Shown here: positions 9,338 through 17,715 of the stretch, piece after piece
How positions within the stretch are numbered: the stretch's first letter is position 1
Layout: each line of letters starts with the position of its first letter
NCBI RefSeq assembly: GCF_016765775.1
Contig: NZ_JAESVN010000001.1
Coordinates: 124,001-188,000 of the forward strand
Source of the DNA: Szabonella alba
Lineage (GTDB): Bacteria > Pseudomonadota > Alphaproteobacteria > Rhodobacterales > Rhodobacteraceae
DNA: 64,000 nucleotides
Direction: 5' to 3'
Position numbers and translations under genes: made by a program
Notes under the pieces: generated by a model
Seen by the model: the letters and a program-made list of their open reading frames with translations, nothing else
What the model was told of the DNA's origin: nothing
Databases searched by the model: none

Positions 9338-9376
9338 AAAGGGTCGCGCTGACGGGGCGCGATCCTTTCTCGTTTA
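9338..9376 (+). terminator. Intrinsic terminator of the small transcript
   Basis: AAAGGGTCGCGC (9338-9349) pairs with GCGCGATCCTTT (9357-9368), 12 bp with one G-U pair and a 7-nt loop, followed by CTCGTTTA. It lies well before the convergent nagA end, so it terminates a + strand RNA of roughly 200 nt. Confidence 0.65.
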
Positions 9377-9482
9377 TGGCCCGACCTGTTTCGCCCCGGT
9401 TTCGGGGGCAGGCTGTTCAAGCACGGGCCCAATGCGCGCAAGACGCAATTGCATGGTGTCGGACGGTCATGGTGGCGGGTGG

Positions 9483-10607
9483 TCAAAGCGCCATGCCGCC
9501 CCACCAGATGCCCGACAGCGCCAGATCCTTGTCCAGATGCACCATATCGGCGCGGCGCCCCGGTTTCAGATGTCCCAGCCGGTGACCGACCCCGATCAGC
9601 GCCGCCGGAACCGAGGTCGCCATTGCCAGCGCGCGTTCGGGGGCGATGCCCGCATGCCGGACCATCACCGAAATCGCACGGTCCAGCCGCAGATCACTGC
9701 CCGCCAGCGTTCCATCCGGCAAGGAGATGCGCCCCGCATGCCGCTCGGCCCGCCGCCCGCCCATGGTGAATTCCGACAGATCGGTGCCCGCGAAACAGGT
9801 GGCGGCCGAAACAAGGAACAGCCCATCGGGCCGCGCGGCCATGGCGATACGCAGCATGGCTGGGGCGACATGCAACCCGTCGGCAATCAGCCCGGCCGGC
9901 AACGCGCTGTCCAGAAGTGCGCCCGCAAGGCCGGGTTCGCGCCCGGTCATCGGGCCCATCGTGTTGAACAGATGCGTCGCACAGGCCGCCCCGGCGGCAA
10001 TCGCCGCCCGCGCTTCGGCCATGCTGCATTCGCTATGCCCCAATGAAACCAGCACCCCCGCCCGGGTCAGGGCGGTGATCTGACCGGGCGAGACGGCTTC
10101 GGGTGCCAATGTGACCATCAGAACCGGCAATCGGCCCGCCGCATCACACAGGATTTCAAGGTCTTCGGCGGCCATGGGCCGGATCAGCGCGGCATCATGC
10201 GCGCCGGCGCGGCGCGGATCCAGATGCGGCCCTTCCAGATGCAGGCCCAGAAAGCCGGGCACATTGGCCTGCGCGGCGGCGATGGCGGCGTCGATCACAT
10301 GGCGCGTTGCCGCTGGCGTATCAGTAATCAGCGACGGCAGAACGCCCGCGCAGCCCTGCAGGATATGGCTTGCACAGATCGCGGCCAGCCGTCCTGCATC
10401 GGCCTCGCCATCAACCATGATCCCGCCACCGCCATTGACCTGCAGATCGACAAAGGCGGGTGTCAGAATTCCGCCCGGCAGCACGACATCTGGCGTGGGC
10501 GGCACCGGCCCGATTCCGGTGACGCTTCCGTTCTCGACGGTCAGGGCGCAATTCTCATGCAGTCTCAGCCCGTCAAAGATGCTTGCCCCGGAAAATACCA
10601 GCTTCAT
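9483..10607 (-). CDS. nagA: N-acetylglucosamine-6-phosphate deacetylase homologue
   Basis: A 374-residue amidohydrolase; NagA removes acetate from GlcNAc-6-P in amino-sugar and peptidoglycan recycling. Seen: HLEGPHLDPRRAGAHD (metal Glu), VSLGHSEC and ATHLFNTMGPM (metal-binding His residues), and a C-terminal LGHLKPGRRADMV. At residue 268 the usual LVTDA block reads LVSAA, so the catalytic Asp is apparently Ala; activity may be lost or altered. Start 10607 (MKLVFSG) has AGGAAGGG about 12 bp upstream; a start at 10661 lacks a ribosome-binding site. No nagB or sugar transporter is adjacent. Confidence 0.85.
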   Translation of the reverse strand: MKLVFSGASIFDGLRLHENCALTVENGSVTGIGPVPPTPDVVLPGGILTPAFVDLQVNGGGGIMVDGEADAGRLAAICASHILQGCAGVLPSLITDTPAATRHVIDAAIAAAQANVPGFLGLHLEGPHLDPRRAGAHDAALIRPMAAEDLEILCDAAGRLPVLMVTLAPEAVSPGQITALTRAGVLVSLGHSECSMAEARAAIAAGAACATHLFNTMGPMTGREPGLAGALLDSALPAGLIADGLHVAPAMLRIAMAARPDGLFLVSAATCFAGTDLSEFTMGGRRAERHAGRISLPDGTLAGSDLRLDRAISVMVRHAGIAPERALAMATSVPAALIGVGHRLGHLKPGRRADMVHLDKDLALSGIWWGGMAL

Positions 10608-10763
10608 GCCGTTGCCATGCCCTTCCTGACCCGTCGGTGCCAATCTGTACCGGTCGTTCATTCTGGCAAGACTAGCAGAACGGGGAAAAGGCGAAAGGGA
10701 TTGCAGCCACAAGTTGTCCACGCAGGATATATCCCAGCCAGCGCTGGGTCTCGCAGAGCACAA

Positions 10764-10804
10764 TTGTCCGTTTTTGACAACGGTTCGGACAAAAACACTA
10801 GAAT
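10764..10804 (+). promoter_or_regulatory. Promoter with inverted-repeat operator upstream of the adhesin
   Basis: TTGACA (10774-10779) and TAGAAT (10799-10804) form a promoter with a long 19-bp spacer. A perfect inverted repeat TTGTCCG (10764-10770) / CGGACAA (10786-10792), centres 22 bp apart, brackets the -35. This suggests a dimeric regulator binding on one face of the helix. A small GGGCA/TGCCC hairpin (10838-10851) lies in the leader. The surrounding ~100 bp is more AT-rich than the flanking genes. Confidence 0.55.
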
Positions 10805-10903
10805 GAGAAAATAAAAGGCCGTAATGAGGCAGCAATAGGGCAAAAATGCCCCAATCAGATGGCCGGGTCGCCAATGAACCCGGCAGTGAGGCGGAGTAGT
10901 GTT

Positions 10904-13900
10904 ATGGTAAAGGCGATTGATTTCGCCGTCCGCAATTCTGCGGGTGGTATCGTGCGTGGCCAGGTGGCTGGCGACGGGGGCAGCGAATTCATACAGCTCG
11001 GTTCGGGTGAGGCGGTATCGCTCAATCTTTCCCGCAGCAGCGTTCTGGCCTATGAACGCAAGGGCAATGATCTTGTCCTCAAGCTGACCGACGGGCGGTC
11101 GGTCGTTCTCAGCGGTTTCTTCGATGCTGATGCCGGGCAGGACAACCGGCTTTATCTCAGCACAAACGGTGAGGTGACCGAGGTCAATCTGACCGATGGC
11201 GGCAATGGCTTGATGTATGCCAGCTATGGTCCGGCAGATACCTGGAGCAAATATTCGCAGCTCGACGGTCTGCGCTTTGTCGAGGACAACGCCCTTGCCG
11301 CGACCGAGGCCTATTCGGATGATACTGTCGGCATGGGGGCCTTCGTGCCGGGCTTGCTGGGTCTGGGCGGTGCCGGCGCGGCGGCGGCCATCATCGGCGG
11401 CGGCGCGATCATCGGCGGCTTGATCGGCGGCGGGGGCGGCGGCAGCGGCCCGGGGCGCGCGACACCCACCGTGAACGAACCGGACAGCACTTCGGAGCTG
11501 ACGACGAATACCGAGGATCCAAAGGTCATCGTTTCGGGCACCGGTGAACCGGGCGATACCGTTGTCGTCACCGTGGGCGACCAAGAGCAGACGACCACCA
11601 TTGACGAGGATGGCACCTGGGAGGTCGGGTTCGAGGGCGACAATTTTCCCGAGGACGGCACGCATGAGGCCGAGGTTGTGGTCACCGGTCCCGATTTCGG
11701 GCCCGAAGAACTGGACGGTCCGACCTTTGTCATCGACATGACTCCGCCGGATGTCTCGGTGACCGAAGGCACGCAAAGCGTGGGTCATATCGAGAACCTT
11801 GACGATTACGCCGATGGCGTGACCCTTGCCGGTGAGGGCGAACCCGGCGCGGCCATTGAGGTGAAGGTCGGTGAACATGTGCGCACCACCACGGTTTCCG
11901 AATCCGGCACATGGACTGTCAATTTTTCGCAGGAGCAGGTTGCGGGCGGGGAATACACGATACCGGTGACCGTTACCGCGACTGACCCCATGGGCAACCA
12001 GACCGTCATCACCGATGTTCTGGATATCGACACCGTGCCGCATCCGCTGAATTTCAATGCGGTCACGGGCGATGACATGATCAACGGCGCCGAGGCGGCG
12101 GGCGCCGTCAACGTGACCGGAAGCACGACGGCGGGTGCCGCCGTCACCGTCACGATGGAGGGCAGCAGCCAGACCGTCACCGCCAATGGCGAAGGCCAAT
12201 GGAGCGTGACCTATCCCGCCGGCACCTTCCAGACCGGTGACCATGACCGGAGTTTTACCGCGACAACCGTGGACCGGGCGGGCAATACGACCATCACCAC
12301 CCATACGGTTGTGGTCGATACGGTCACCGAAGTCACCTTCTCGACCGATCTGATCGCGGGCGATGATGTGGTGAACAATGACGAGGCGGGCGGAGCAATC
12401 ACCTTTACCGGTCAGGCCGAGGCCGGGCAGACGATCGTCACTGTCGAATGGAACGGCACGACCCTGCCTGCCACGGTCAACGGCACCGGCGGCTGGACTG
12501 TCACCTTCCCGGCGGGCTCGGCCCCTGTGGCAAATGGCATGACCACCGCAACCGTCACCGCGACCGATGCGGCAGGCAATACCGACAGCGACACGCGCAG
12601 CTTCATGGTGGACCGCTCGACAAATGTGGCCATCGACGCCGGACAGGCGGGCGGCGATGATGTCGTTTCGGGCGCCGAGGCGGATGGTGGCATCACCCTG
12701 ACCGGCACCGCCGAGGCCGGGGCTGCGGTCGAAGTGACGTTCCAGGGCGTCACGCGCGACGTGATGGCTGACGAAGACGGCACATGGTCGGCGGATTTCG
12801 CCAGCAGTGAGATCACGCGCGGCACCCATGCCGACCAGATGGTCAGCGTCCGCGCGACCGATCCGGCGGGCAACGTCGCCACCGGCTCTCACATCTTGCA
12901 GATCGACACTGAAGTGACCGATTTCGCCGTCACGTCACGCTCGACCGGTGTCGATAACGTGCTGAATGACGAAGAGGCACAGGAGGGACTGACCGTCACC
13001 GGCACGGTTGAGGCGGGCGCCACCTCGGTTCTGGTGACCTTTGGGGATGCAGGCCCCTATCCGGCCACGGTTTCGGGCGGGACATGGACGCTGACGATTC
13101 CCGCCGCCGACATTCCACCCGGGGAAACCATGGTTGCGATGACGGCCGTGGCGACAGACCGCTATGGCAATGTCTCGGACCCGATCACCGAAATGGTCGA
13201 GATTGACCGCATCGTTGATCCCTTCACCCGCGAAGGCGGGATGATCGGCGGCGACGGCATGCTGAATGCGGCGGAAGTGGCGAACGGGCTTGACCTGAAC
13301 GGCACGGCCGAGGCGGGATCAACCGTTGTGATCGAACTGGCGAACGGGGCCAGCCGCACCGTGACCGTGGGCGAGGATCAAAGCTGGAGCGTGCGCTTTG
13401 AACCGGGCGACCTGCCGCAGGGCGAGGGCGGCCCGGCGCTGGACATCACCCTGACCGCCACGGACCGCGCCGGAAACGTCGCCAGCTTCACCGAAAGCGT
13501 GATTGTGGACACGGTGGCCCCCGGTGCGCCCGAGGTGTTGGGCTTTTCCAAGATCGGCAGCCTTGTGGATGGCATCCGCACCGAAGCGACGGATGACAAC
13601 TATGAATTCATCCGTGTCGATCAGAACGGACCAAATGTGCAGATCGGGGCCGAGGATGGCCCCTATCGCGGCAATCCCGAAATCACCGAGTTTGAGTTCG
13701 ACACGACCGTTCCGGACGGGTCCTATCTGGTGGTCAATACCGAAGACGCGGCAGGCAATTCCTCATCCACCCTGATGATCGTCGATAACACGACCTCGAC
13801 GGCGGTGGATCTCGCGCGCGCCGGACTGGCCCAGTTCGATCTCAGCGCGATTGACCTCAGCTGGGCCCCCGATGCCCAGCTGACGATCAGCGCAGATCAG

Positions 13901-14089
13901 CTGATCGCGATGACCGGAACCGAGAACAGGTTGCTGGTCAAGGGTGACAGCGATGACCGCGTGACGATCACCGGTCCGGCCGAGGAAACCGGGACCGAGA
14001 TGGTCGATGGCAAGTCCTATACGGTCTACACGCTGGGATCGAACGGCGCGACGTTGCTTCTGGACGATGACATCCAGACGGTGATCTGA
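10904..14089 (+). CDS. Large Ig-repeat adhesin, BapA-like type I secretion substrate
   Basis: A 1061-residue predicted surface or biofilm adhesin without a Sec signal. Residues ~1-145 resemble the BapA prefix domain. A Gly/Ala/Ile-rich hydrophobic stretch follows (about 147-184). Then come about seven bacterial Ig-like repeats of ~95-100 residues (about 190-890), each with TGxxExG, GxW and TATDxAGN motifs; repeats 3-7 open with a GDDxxNxxE block. The C-terminal ~170 residues end in a domain closing VYTLGSNGATLLLDDDIQTVI (split at about residues 1040-1061), likely the secretion signal. ATG 10904 has GGCGGAG upstream. It is followed directly by TolC, ABC and HlyD genes, so it is most likely their cargo. 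Confidence 0.85.
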   Translation: MVKAIDFAVRNSAGGIVRGQVAGDGGSEFIQLGSGEAVSLNLSRSSVLAYERKGNDLVLKLTDGRSVVLSGFFDADAGQDNRLYLSTNGEVTEVNLTDGGNGLMYASYGPADTWSKYSQLDGLRFVEDNALAATEAYSDDTVGMGAFVPGLLGLGGAGAAAAIIGGGAIIGGLIGGGGGGSGPGRATPTVNEPDSTSELTTNTEDPKVIVSGTGEPGDTVVVTVGDQEQTTTIDEDGTWEVGFEGDNFPEDGTHEAEVVVTGPDFGPEELDGPTFVIDMTPPDVSVTEGTQSVGHIENLDDYADGVTLAGEGEPGAAIEVKVGEHVRTTTVSESGTWTVNFSQEQVAGGEYTIPVTVTATDPMGNQTVITDVLDIDTVPHPLNFNAVTGDDMINGAEAAGAVNVTGSTTAGAAVTVTMEGSSQTVTANGEGQWSVTYPAGTFQTGDHDRSFTATTVDRAGNTTITTHTVVVDTVTEVTFSTDLIAGDDVVNNDEAGGAITFTGQAEAGQTIVTVEWNGTTLPATVNGTGGWTVTFPAGSAPVANGMTTATVTATDAAGNTDSDTRSFMVDRSTNVAIDAGQAGGDDVVSGAEADGGITLTGTAEAGAAVEVTFQGVTRDVMADEDGTWSADFASSEITRGTHADQMVSVRATDPAGNVATGSHILQIDTEVTDFAVTSRSTGVDNVLNDEEAQEGLTVTGTVEAGATSVLVTFGDAGPYPATVSGGTWTLTIPAADIPPGETMVAMTAVATDRYGNVSDPITEMVEIDRIVDPFTREGGMIGGDGMLNAAEVANGLDLNGTAEAGSTVVIELANGASRTVTVGEDQSWSVRFEPGDLPQGEGGPALDITLTATDRAGNVASFTESVIVDTVAPGAPEVLGFSKIGSLVDGIRTEATDDNYEFIRVDQNGPNVQIGAEDGPYRGNPEITEFEFDTTVPDGSYLVVNTEDAAGNSSSTLMIVDNTTSTAVDLARAGLAQFDLSAIDLSWAPDAQLTISADQLIAMTGTENRLLVKGDSDDRVTITGPAEETGTEMVDGKSYTVYTLGSNGATLLLDDDIQTVI

Positions 14090-14101
14090 GGGGACGGGGT
14101 C

Positions 14102-15469
14102 ATGCCCGGACAACCCGGAACACAAGCGCATGGCTGGGGAAACCCGGCCATGCGTCTGGGGCTGCTTGCCTCGGTCCTGTTGCTTTCGGGCTGTATGGGC
14201 GTGGGCCTGCCCGGCGTTGCAAAACAAGGTTCCGCCCGTGCGACCGATGCGCTTGGCCCCGGTCAGGGGCAGATGGCGCTGGCGATGCAGGACAATGCCG
14301 AACGCGGGGACGCGCGTTCAACCCTGATCGAGGGGCTGATCGCGCGGCAATCAGTGCTGCCGCGTGACAGCGCCTATGCGCGGGTCGCCGATGCGATCCT
14401 GACCGCCAACAAGGGCAGCGCTGCGGCGGAACTGCGGGTCGCGCGGCTGAAGGCCGAGGCGAAATCAAAGAACTGGCTGCCGCGGATCGGGCCTTCGGTC
14501 GATCTGACCTCATTGGGTGGGCTGGTCGCGTCAATCCTTGTCGAGCAGGTGATCTTCGACAATGGCAGGCGCAAGGCCGAACGCGATTTCGCGGCGGCGG
14601 ATGTCGAGGTCGCGGCGGTGTCGCTGTCCTCCGAGATGAACCTGCGCGTGCATGAGGGGTTGGTGCATTACGTCACGACGCAAAAGGCCACACAGCAGGC
14701 CGCACTTGCCGAGGCGGGCGTGACGAAACTGCGCGATTATGGCCGCATCATGCGGCTGCGCGTCGAGGGTGGCATGTCGGACCGGTCCGAGGAACGGGTG
14801 ATCCAGCAGAAGATCGCCGAGATGAGCGCCATCGCCTCGGCCGACCGGCAACAGGCGGCGACGGCTGCGGCAGAACTGGCGGCGATGACGGACCGGCCTT
14901 TGACAGGGCTTGCGGGACTGCCGCCCGTCGATGCGCTGGTGGCGGGCACTGCTCCCCTGACGGTGCTGAAGGCCGAGGGTGAGGGGCGGCGCATGGTTGC
15001 CGAGGCTCGCATGGCGCGCGCAGGGCTGCTGCCCGGACTGACCGCCAGCGCCAATGTCACGGAAGGTGGCATCACCAGCGGATTGCGTGGCGCCTCGGAT
15101 GAAGGATTCGGCTTTGGCACCGGCGCCAGCCTGCGCGCGCTGGAGGCGACCGGGGAGGTGGCCGCCAGCCGCATCGACAGCGCCCGCGATGAGGCCGCCC
15201 GCCGGATCGTGGCGCTGGAGCGCGAGATCGCGATGCTGCAGGCGCGCGAGGCCGAGGGCGCATCCGTCCTGCGCCAGACCGAGGCCAGCCTTGCGATCTT
15301 CACCGAACAATACACGCTGGGCCGCCGTCCGCTGATGGAACTGGTGGGGCTGTATGAGACATGGGCAAGGCTGCAGCGCGATCAGGCAGCGCTGCCCTAT
15401 GACATGGCGCTGGCCCAGCTGCGGATAGGGCTGGAAAACGGGGTGCTGGTGGATGGGAGCCGGATGTGA
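14102..15469 (+). CDS. TolC-family outer membrane efflux/secretion protein
   Basis: A 455-residue outer-membrane factor of the type I secretion system. The long alpha-helical, Ala/Glu/Arg-rich body has two halves typical of OEP repeats. The N-terminus carries a signal with a lipobox-like LLLSGC, suggesting a lipoprotein, as in several alphaproteobacterial TolC homologues. ATG 14102 has a strong GAGGGGACGGGG site; ATG 14150 (MRLGLLASVLLLSGC) gives a more conventional signal and is an alternative. The stop overlaps the exporter's GTG start (GTGA), so translation is coupled. Confidence 0.87.
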   Translation: MPGQPGTQAHGWGNPAMRLGLLASVLLLSGCMGVGLPGVAKQGSARATDALGPGQGQMALAMQDNAERGDARSTLIEGLIARQSVLPRDSAYARVADAILTANKGSAAAELRVARLKAEAKSKNWLPRIGPSVDLTSLGGLVASILVEQVIFDNGRRKAERDFAAADVEVAAVSLSSEMNLRVHEGLVHYVTTQKATQQAALAEAGVTKLRDYGRIMRLRVEGGMSDRSEERVIQQKIAEMSAIASADRQQAATAAAELAAMTDRPLTGLAGLPPVDALVAGTAPLTVLKAEGEGRRMVAEARMARAGLLPGLTASANVTEGGITSGLRGASDEGFGFGTGASLRALEATGEVAASRIDSARDEAARRIVALEREIAMLQAREAEGASVLRQTEASLAIFTEQYTLGRRPLMELVGLYETWARLQRDQAALPYDMALAQLRIGLENGVLVDGSRM

Positions 15470-17715
15470 ATGACCGGGTCGTATCCTTTGACATGAATGC
15501 CGGCAGGGGGCCCACCCCTGCCGCCCGGTCCTTGCGTCCTGCGCCCTCAGGACCTGCGCGCGATCCGGGTCATACCAGCCGCGCCATGGCGCGGGCCGAA
15601 CTGGCCTCGGTCTATGCCGGGCTGCTGGGTGCGGACCTGTCGGCGGTGGATCTTCTGGAACAAATTCAGCTTGCGGCAGGGGCGGGCAGGCCGGGCCTTG
15701 GCGAGATGGCACAGGCCCTGAGGGGCGGCGGGCTGACGGCGAAGGTCGAAATCCTGCCGCTGCACCCCGATCACTGGCCCGCCATCGCGTTGATGAAATC
15801 CGGTCAGGTCGTGCTGGTTCTGGGCCAGAGCCATGAAACGGTCGAGATCTACGACACGACCTGCCCCGACAACCGCACCGAGGTCGCGCTTGCCGATTTT
15901 GCCCCGGTCTATGCCGGGCAGATCCTGCGCGCCCGCATCACCATGGCCGATCTGGAAATACGCCATGGCGAAAAGGCCACCGCGCCGCATTGGTTCTGGG
16001 GCGAATTCCGGCAGTATCGCCGCCAGTTGGTCGAGGTTGCTGCAGGGTCGATGGTCGCGAACCTTCTGGCGGTTTCTGTCGCGCTGTTCTCATTGCAGGT
16101 CTATGACCGGGTGATCCCGCATCAGTCCGAACCGACGCTTTGGGTGCTGGCGCTGGGCGTGATGATCGCGGTCATGCTGGAAGGCGCACTGAAAATGGCG
16201 CGGTCCGGGCTGATGGACACGACGGGGCGGCGGATCGAACTGACGGTTCAGGCGCGGCTGATGGGCCGATTGCTGGGCATGAAATCCGCCCCCGGTGCAA
16301 AACAGCCCAGCCAGATTTTCGGCGCGATGCGCGAATTCGGTTCGGTGCGCGAGTTTTTCACAGCATCGACCATCGGCACGATTGCCGATATTCCCTTCAT
16401 CCTGATCTTTCTGCTGCTGGTCGCCTCGATCGGCGGCAATCTGGTCTGGATCCTGGTGATCGGTGGTGCGCTGATGGTGCTGCCGGGTTTTCTGTTTCAG
16501 AAACGCATGATCGCGCTGACCGAGGCCACGCAGGGCGCGTCGAACCGGGCCGCCAAACTGCTGTACGAAGCGGTGTATGAACAGGAAACCGTCGCCACCC
16601 AGCGGGGCGAGGACCGGTTTCAGAGGATTTGGCAGGAACTGGTCACACTGTCGGCGGTGAAATCCTCGGAACAGCGCAAGCTTTCCTCGGCGCTGACCTA
16701 TTGGGCGCAGGGCGTGCAGCAGGCCACCTATGTCATGGCGGTGGTGGCGGGGGCCTATCTGGTCTTTGCGGGCGATTTCACCATGGGCACGATCATCGCC
16801 ATCGGCATTCTGACAGGCCGGACACTGGGCCCCCTGGCGCAGTTGTCGGCCACTCTGGCGCGCTGGACCAATGTGAAGGCCGCGCTGACCGGCCTTGATG
16901 CGGTGGCCAAGGCGGAACAGGCCGCTGACGAGACGCGCCGCTATCTGCGCCGTGAAACGCTACGCGGCGCTTTCGAGATGCGGCTTCTGGAATTCCGCTA
17001 TGCGCCCGACCTGCCTGCGACGGTCGAGATTCAGGGCTGTTCCATCCCGGCAGGGCAGCATGTCGCGGTGCTGGGCACCAACGGGTCGGGCAAATCGACA
17101 TTGCTGCGCATCCTTGCCGGGCTTTATGAACCGACGGCGGGCCGCATCTTGCTGGACAATGTCGATATGGGCCAGATCCATCCACGCGACCTGCGGCGGG
17201 GCATCGGGTATCTGGGGCAGGATGTGCGGCTGTTCTCGGGCACCATTCGCGACAACCTGAACATGACGCTGCTGGAACGCGATGATGACCGTCTGTTCGC
17301 CGCGCTGGATTTTGCGGGGCTGGGGCAATTCGTGCGCAACCATCCGCGTGGTCTGGATCTTGAGATCCGCGAACTGGGGGAGGGGCTGTCGGTCGGCCAG
17401 CGCCAAAGCCTTGGCTGGGCGCGGCTGTGGTTGCAGGATCCGCGTATCGTGCTGCTGGATGAACCCACCGCAGCGCTGGACCAGACGCTTGAGGCCACAT
17501 TGGTCAGCCGTCTGGCGGGCTGGCTGAAGGGGCGCACGGCGGTGATCGCGACCCATCGCGTGCCGATCCTGCACCTGACGACCCGGACGCTGATCCTGCA
17601 GAACGGGCGGCTGGCCGTGGATGGCCCGCGTGAGGCGGTTCTGGCGCATCTGAACAAGACGCAACCCGCCGCCGGCACACCGGGGGGCCAGATCGCTGGG
17701 GGACAGGGCGGATGA
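15466..17715 (+). CDS. Type I secretion ABC exporter (permease/ATPase)
   Basis: A 749-residue inner-membrane exporter of the LssB/LapB/HlyB type. Residues ~40-165 form a C39-peptidase-like domain without the catalytic Cys, used for docking cargo rather than cleaving it. About six membrane helices follow (~200-470). The nucleotide-binding domain has Walker A GTNGSGKST, an ABC signature LSVGQ (Gly to Val at the third position of LSGGQ), Walker B IVLLDEP and a switch His in ATHR. The start is GTG 15466, overlapping the TolC stop; ATG 15493 is possible. The C-terminus overlaps the HlyD gene by 4 bp. Confidence 0.93.
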   Translation: MNDRVVSFDMNAGRGPTPAARSLRPAPSGPARDPGHTSRAMARAELASVYAGLLGADLSAVDLLEQIQLAAGAGRPGLGEMAQALRGGGLTAKVEILPLHPDHWPAIALMKSGQVVLVLGQSHETVEIYDTTCPDNRTEVALADFAPVYAGQILRARITMADLEIRHGEKATAPHWFWGEFRQYRRQLVEVAAGSMVANLLAVSVALFSLQVYDRVIPHQSEPTLWVLALGVMIAVMLEGALKMARSGLMDTTGRRIELTVQARLMGRLLGMKSAPGAKQPSQIFGAMREFGSVREFFTASTIGTIADIPFILIFLLLVASIGGNLVWILVIGGALMVLPGFLFQKRMIALTEATQGASNRAAKLLYEAVYEQETVATQRGEDRFQRIWQELVTLSAVKSSEQRKLSSALTYWAQGVQQATYVMAVVAGAYLVFAGDFTMGTIIAIGILTGRTLGPLAQLSATLARWTNVKAALTGLDAVAKAEQAADETRRYLRRETLRGAFEMRLLEFRYAPDLPATVEIQGCSIPAGQHVAVLGTNGSGKSTLLRILAGLYEPTAGRILLDNVDMGQIHPRDLRRGIGYLGQDVRLFSGTIRDNLNMTLLERDDDRLFAALDFAGLGQFVRNHPRGLDLEIRELGEGLSVGQRQSLGWARLWLQDPRIVLLDEPTAALDQTLEATLVSRLAGWLKGRTAVIATHRVPILHLTTRTLILQNGRLAVDGPREAVLAHLNKTQPAAGTPGGQIAGGQGG

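Larger units (their letters stand above)
9131..9376 (+). ncRNA. Candidate small structured transcript with an 18-codon ORF
   Basis: This non-coding gap shows ordered RNA elements on the + strand. A TATAAA (9131-9136) could be a -10. A 17-base stretch at 9190-9206 matches the complement of the 16S rRNA 3' end. A short ORF follows (9206-9262), then a perfect hairpin TAAGGG-CAAT-CCCTTA over its stop codon (9260-9275). A second stem GATTGGGC/GCCCATC (9291-9323) and a 12-bp terminator stem (9338-9368) complete it. CTCCTT at 9323-9328 is complementary to AAGGAG in the Shine-Dalgarno region, so the RNA could mask its own start. An alternative reading is TTGAAA (9188) with TAGAGT (9211), 17 bp apart, as a promoter. 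No RNA family is recognised. Confidence 0.5.

Noticed and set aside
10658-12892. A 744-codon open frame antisense to the adhesin gene
   Set aside because: It mirrors the codon bias of the repetitive adhesin; it is low-complexity, shows no family features and has no ribosome-binding site. The sense strand has clear Ig-like repeats.
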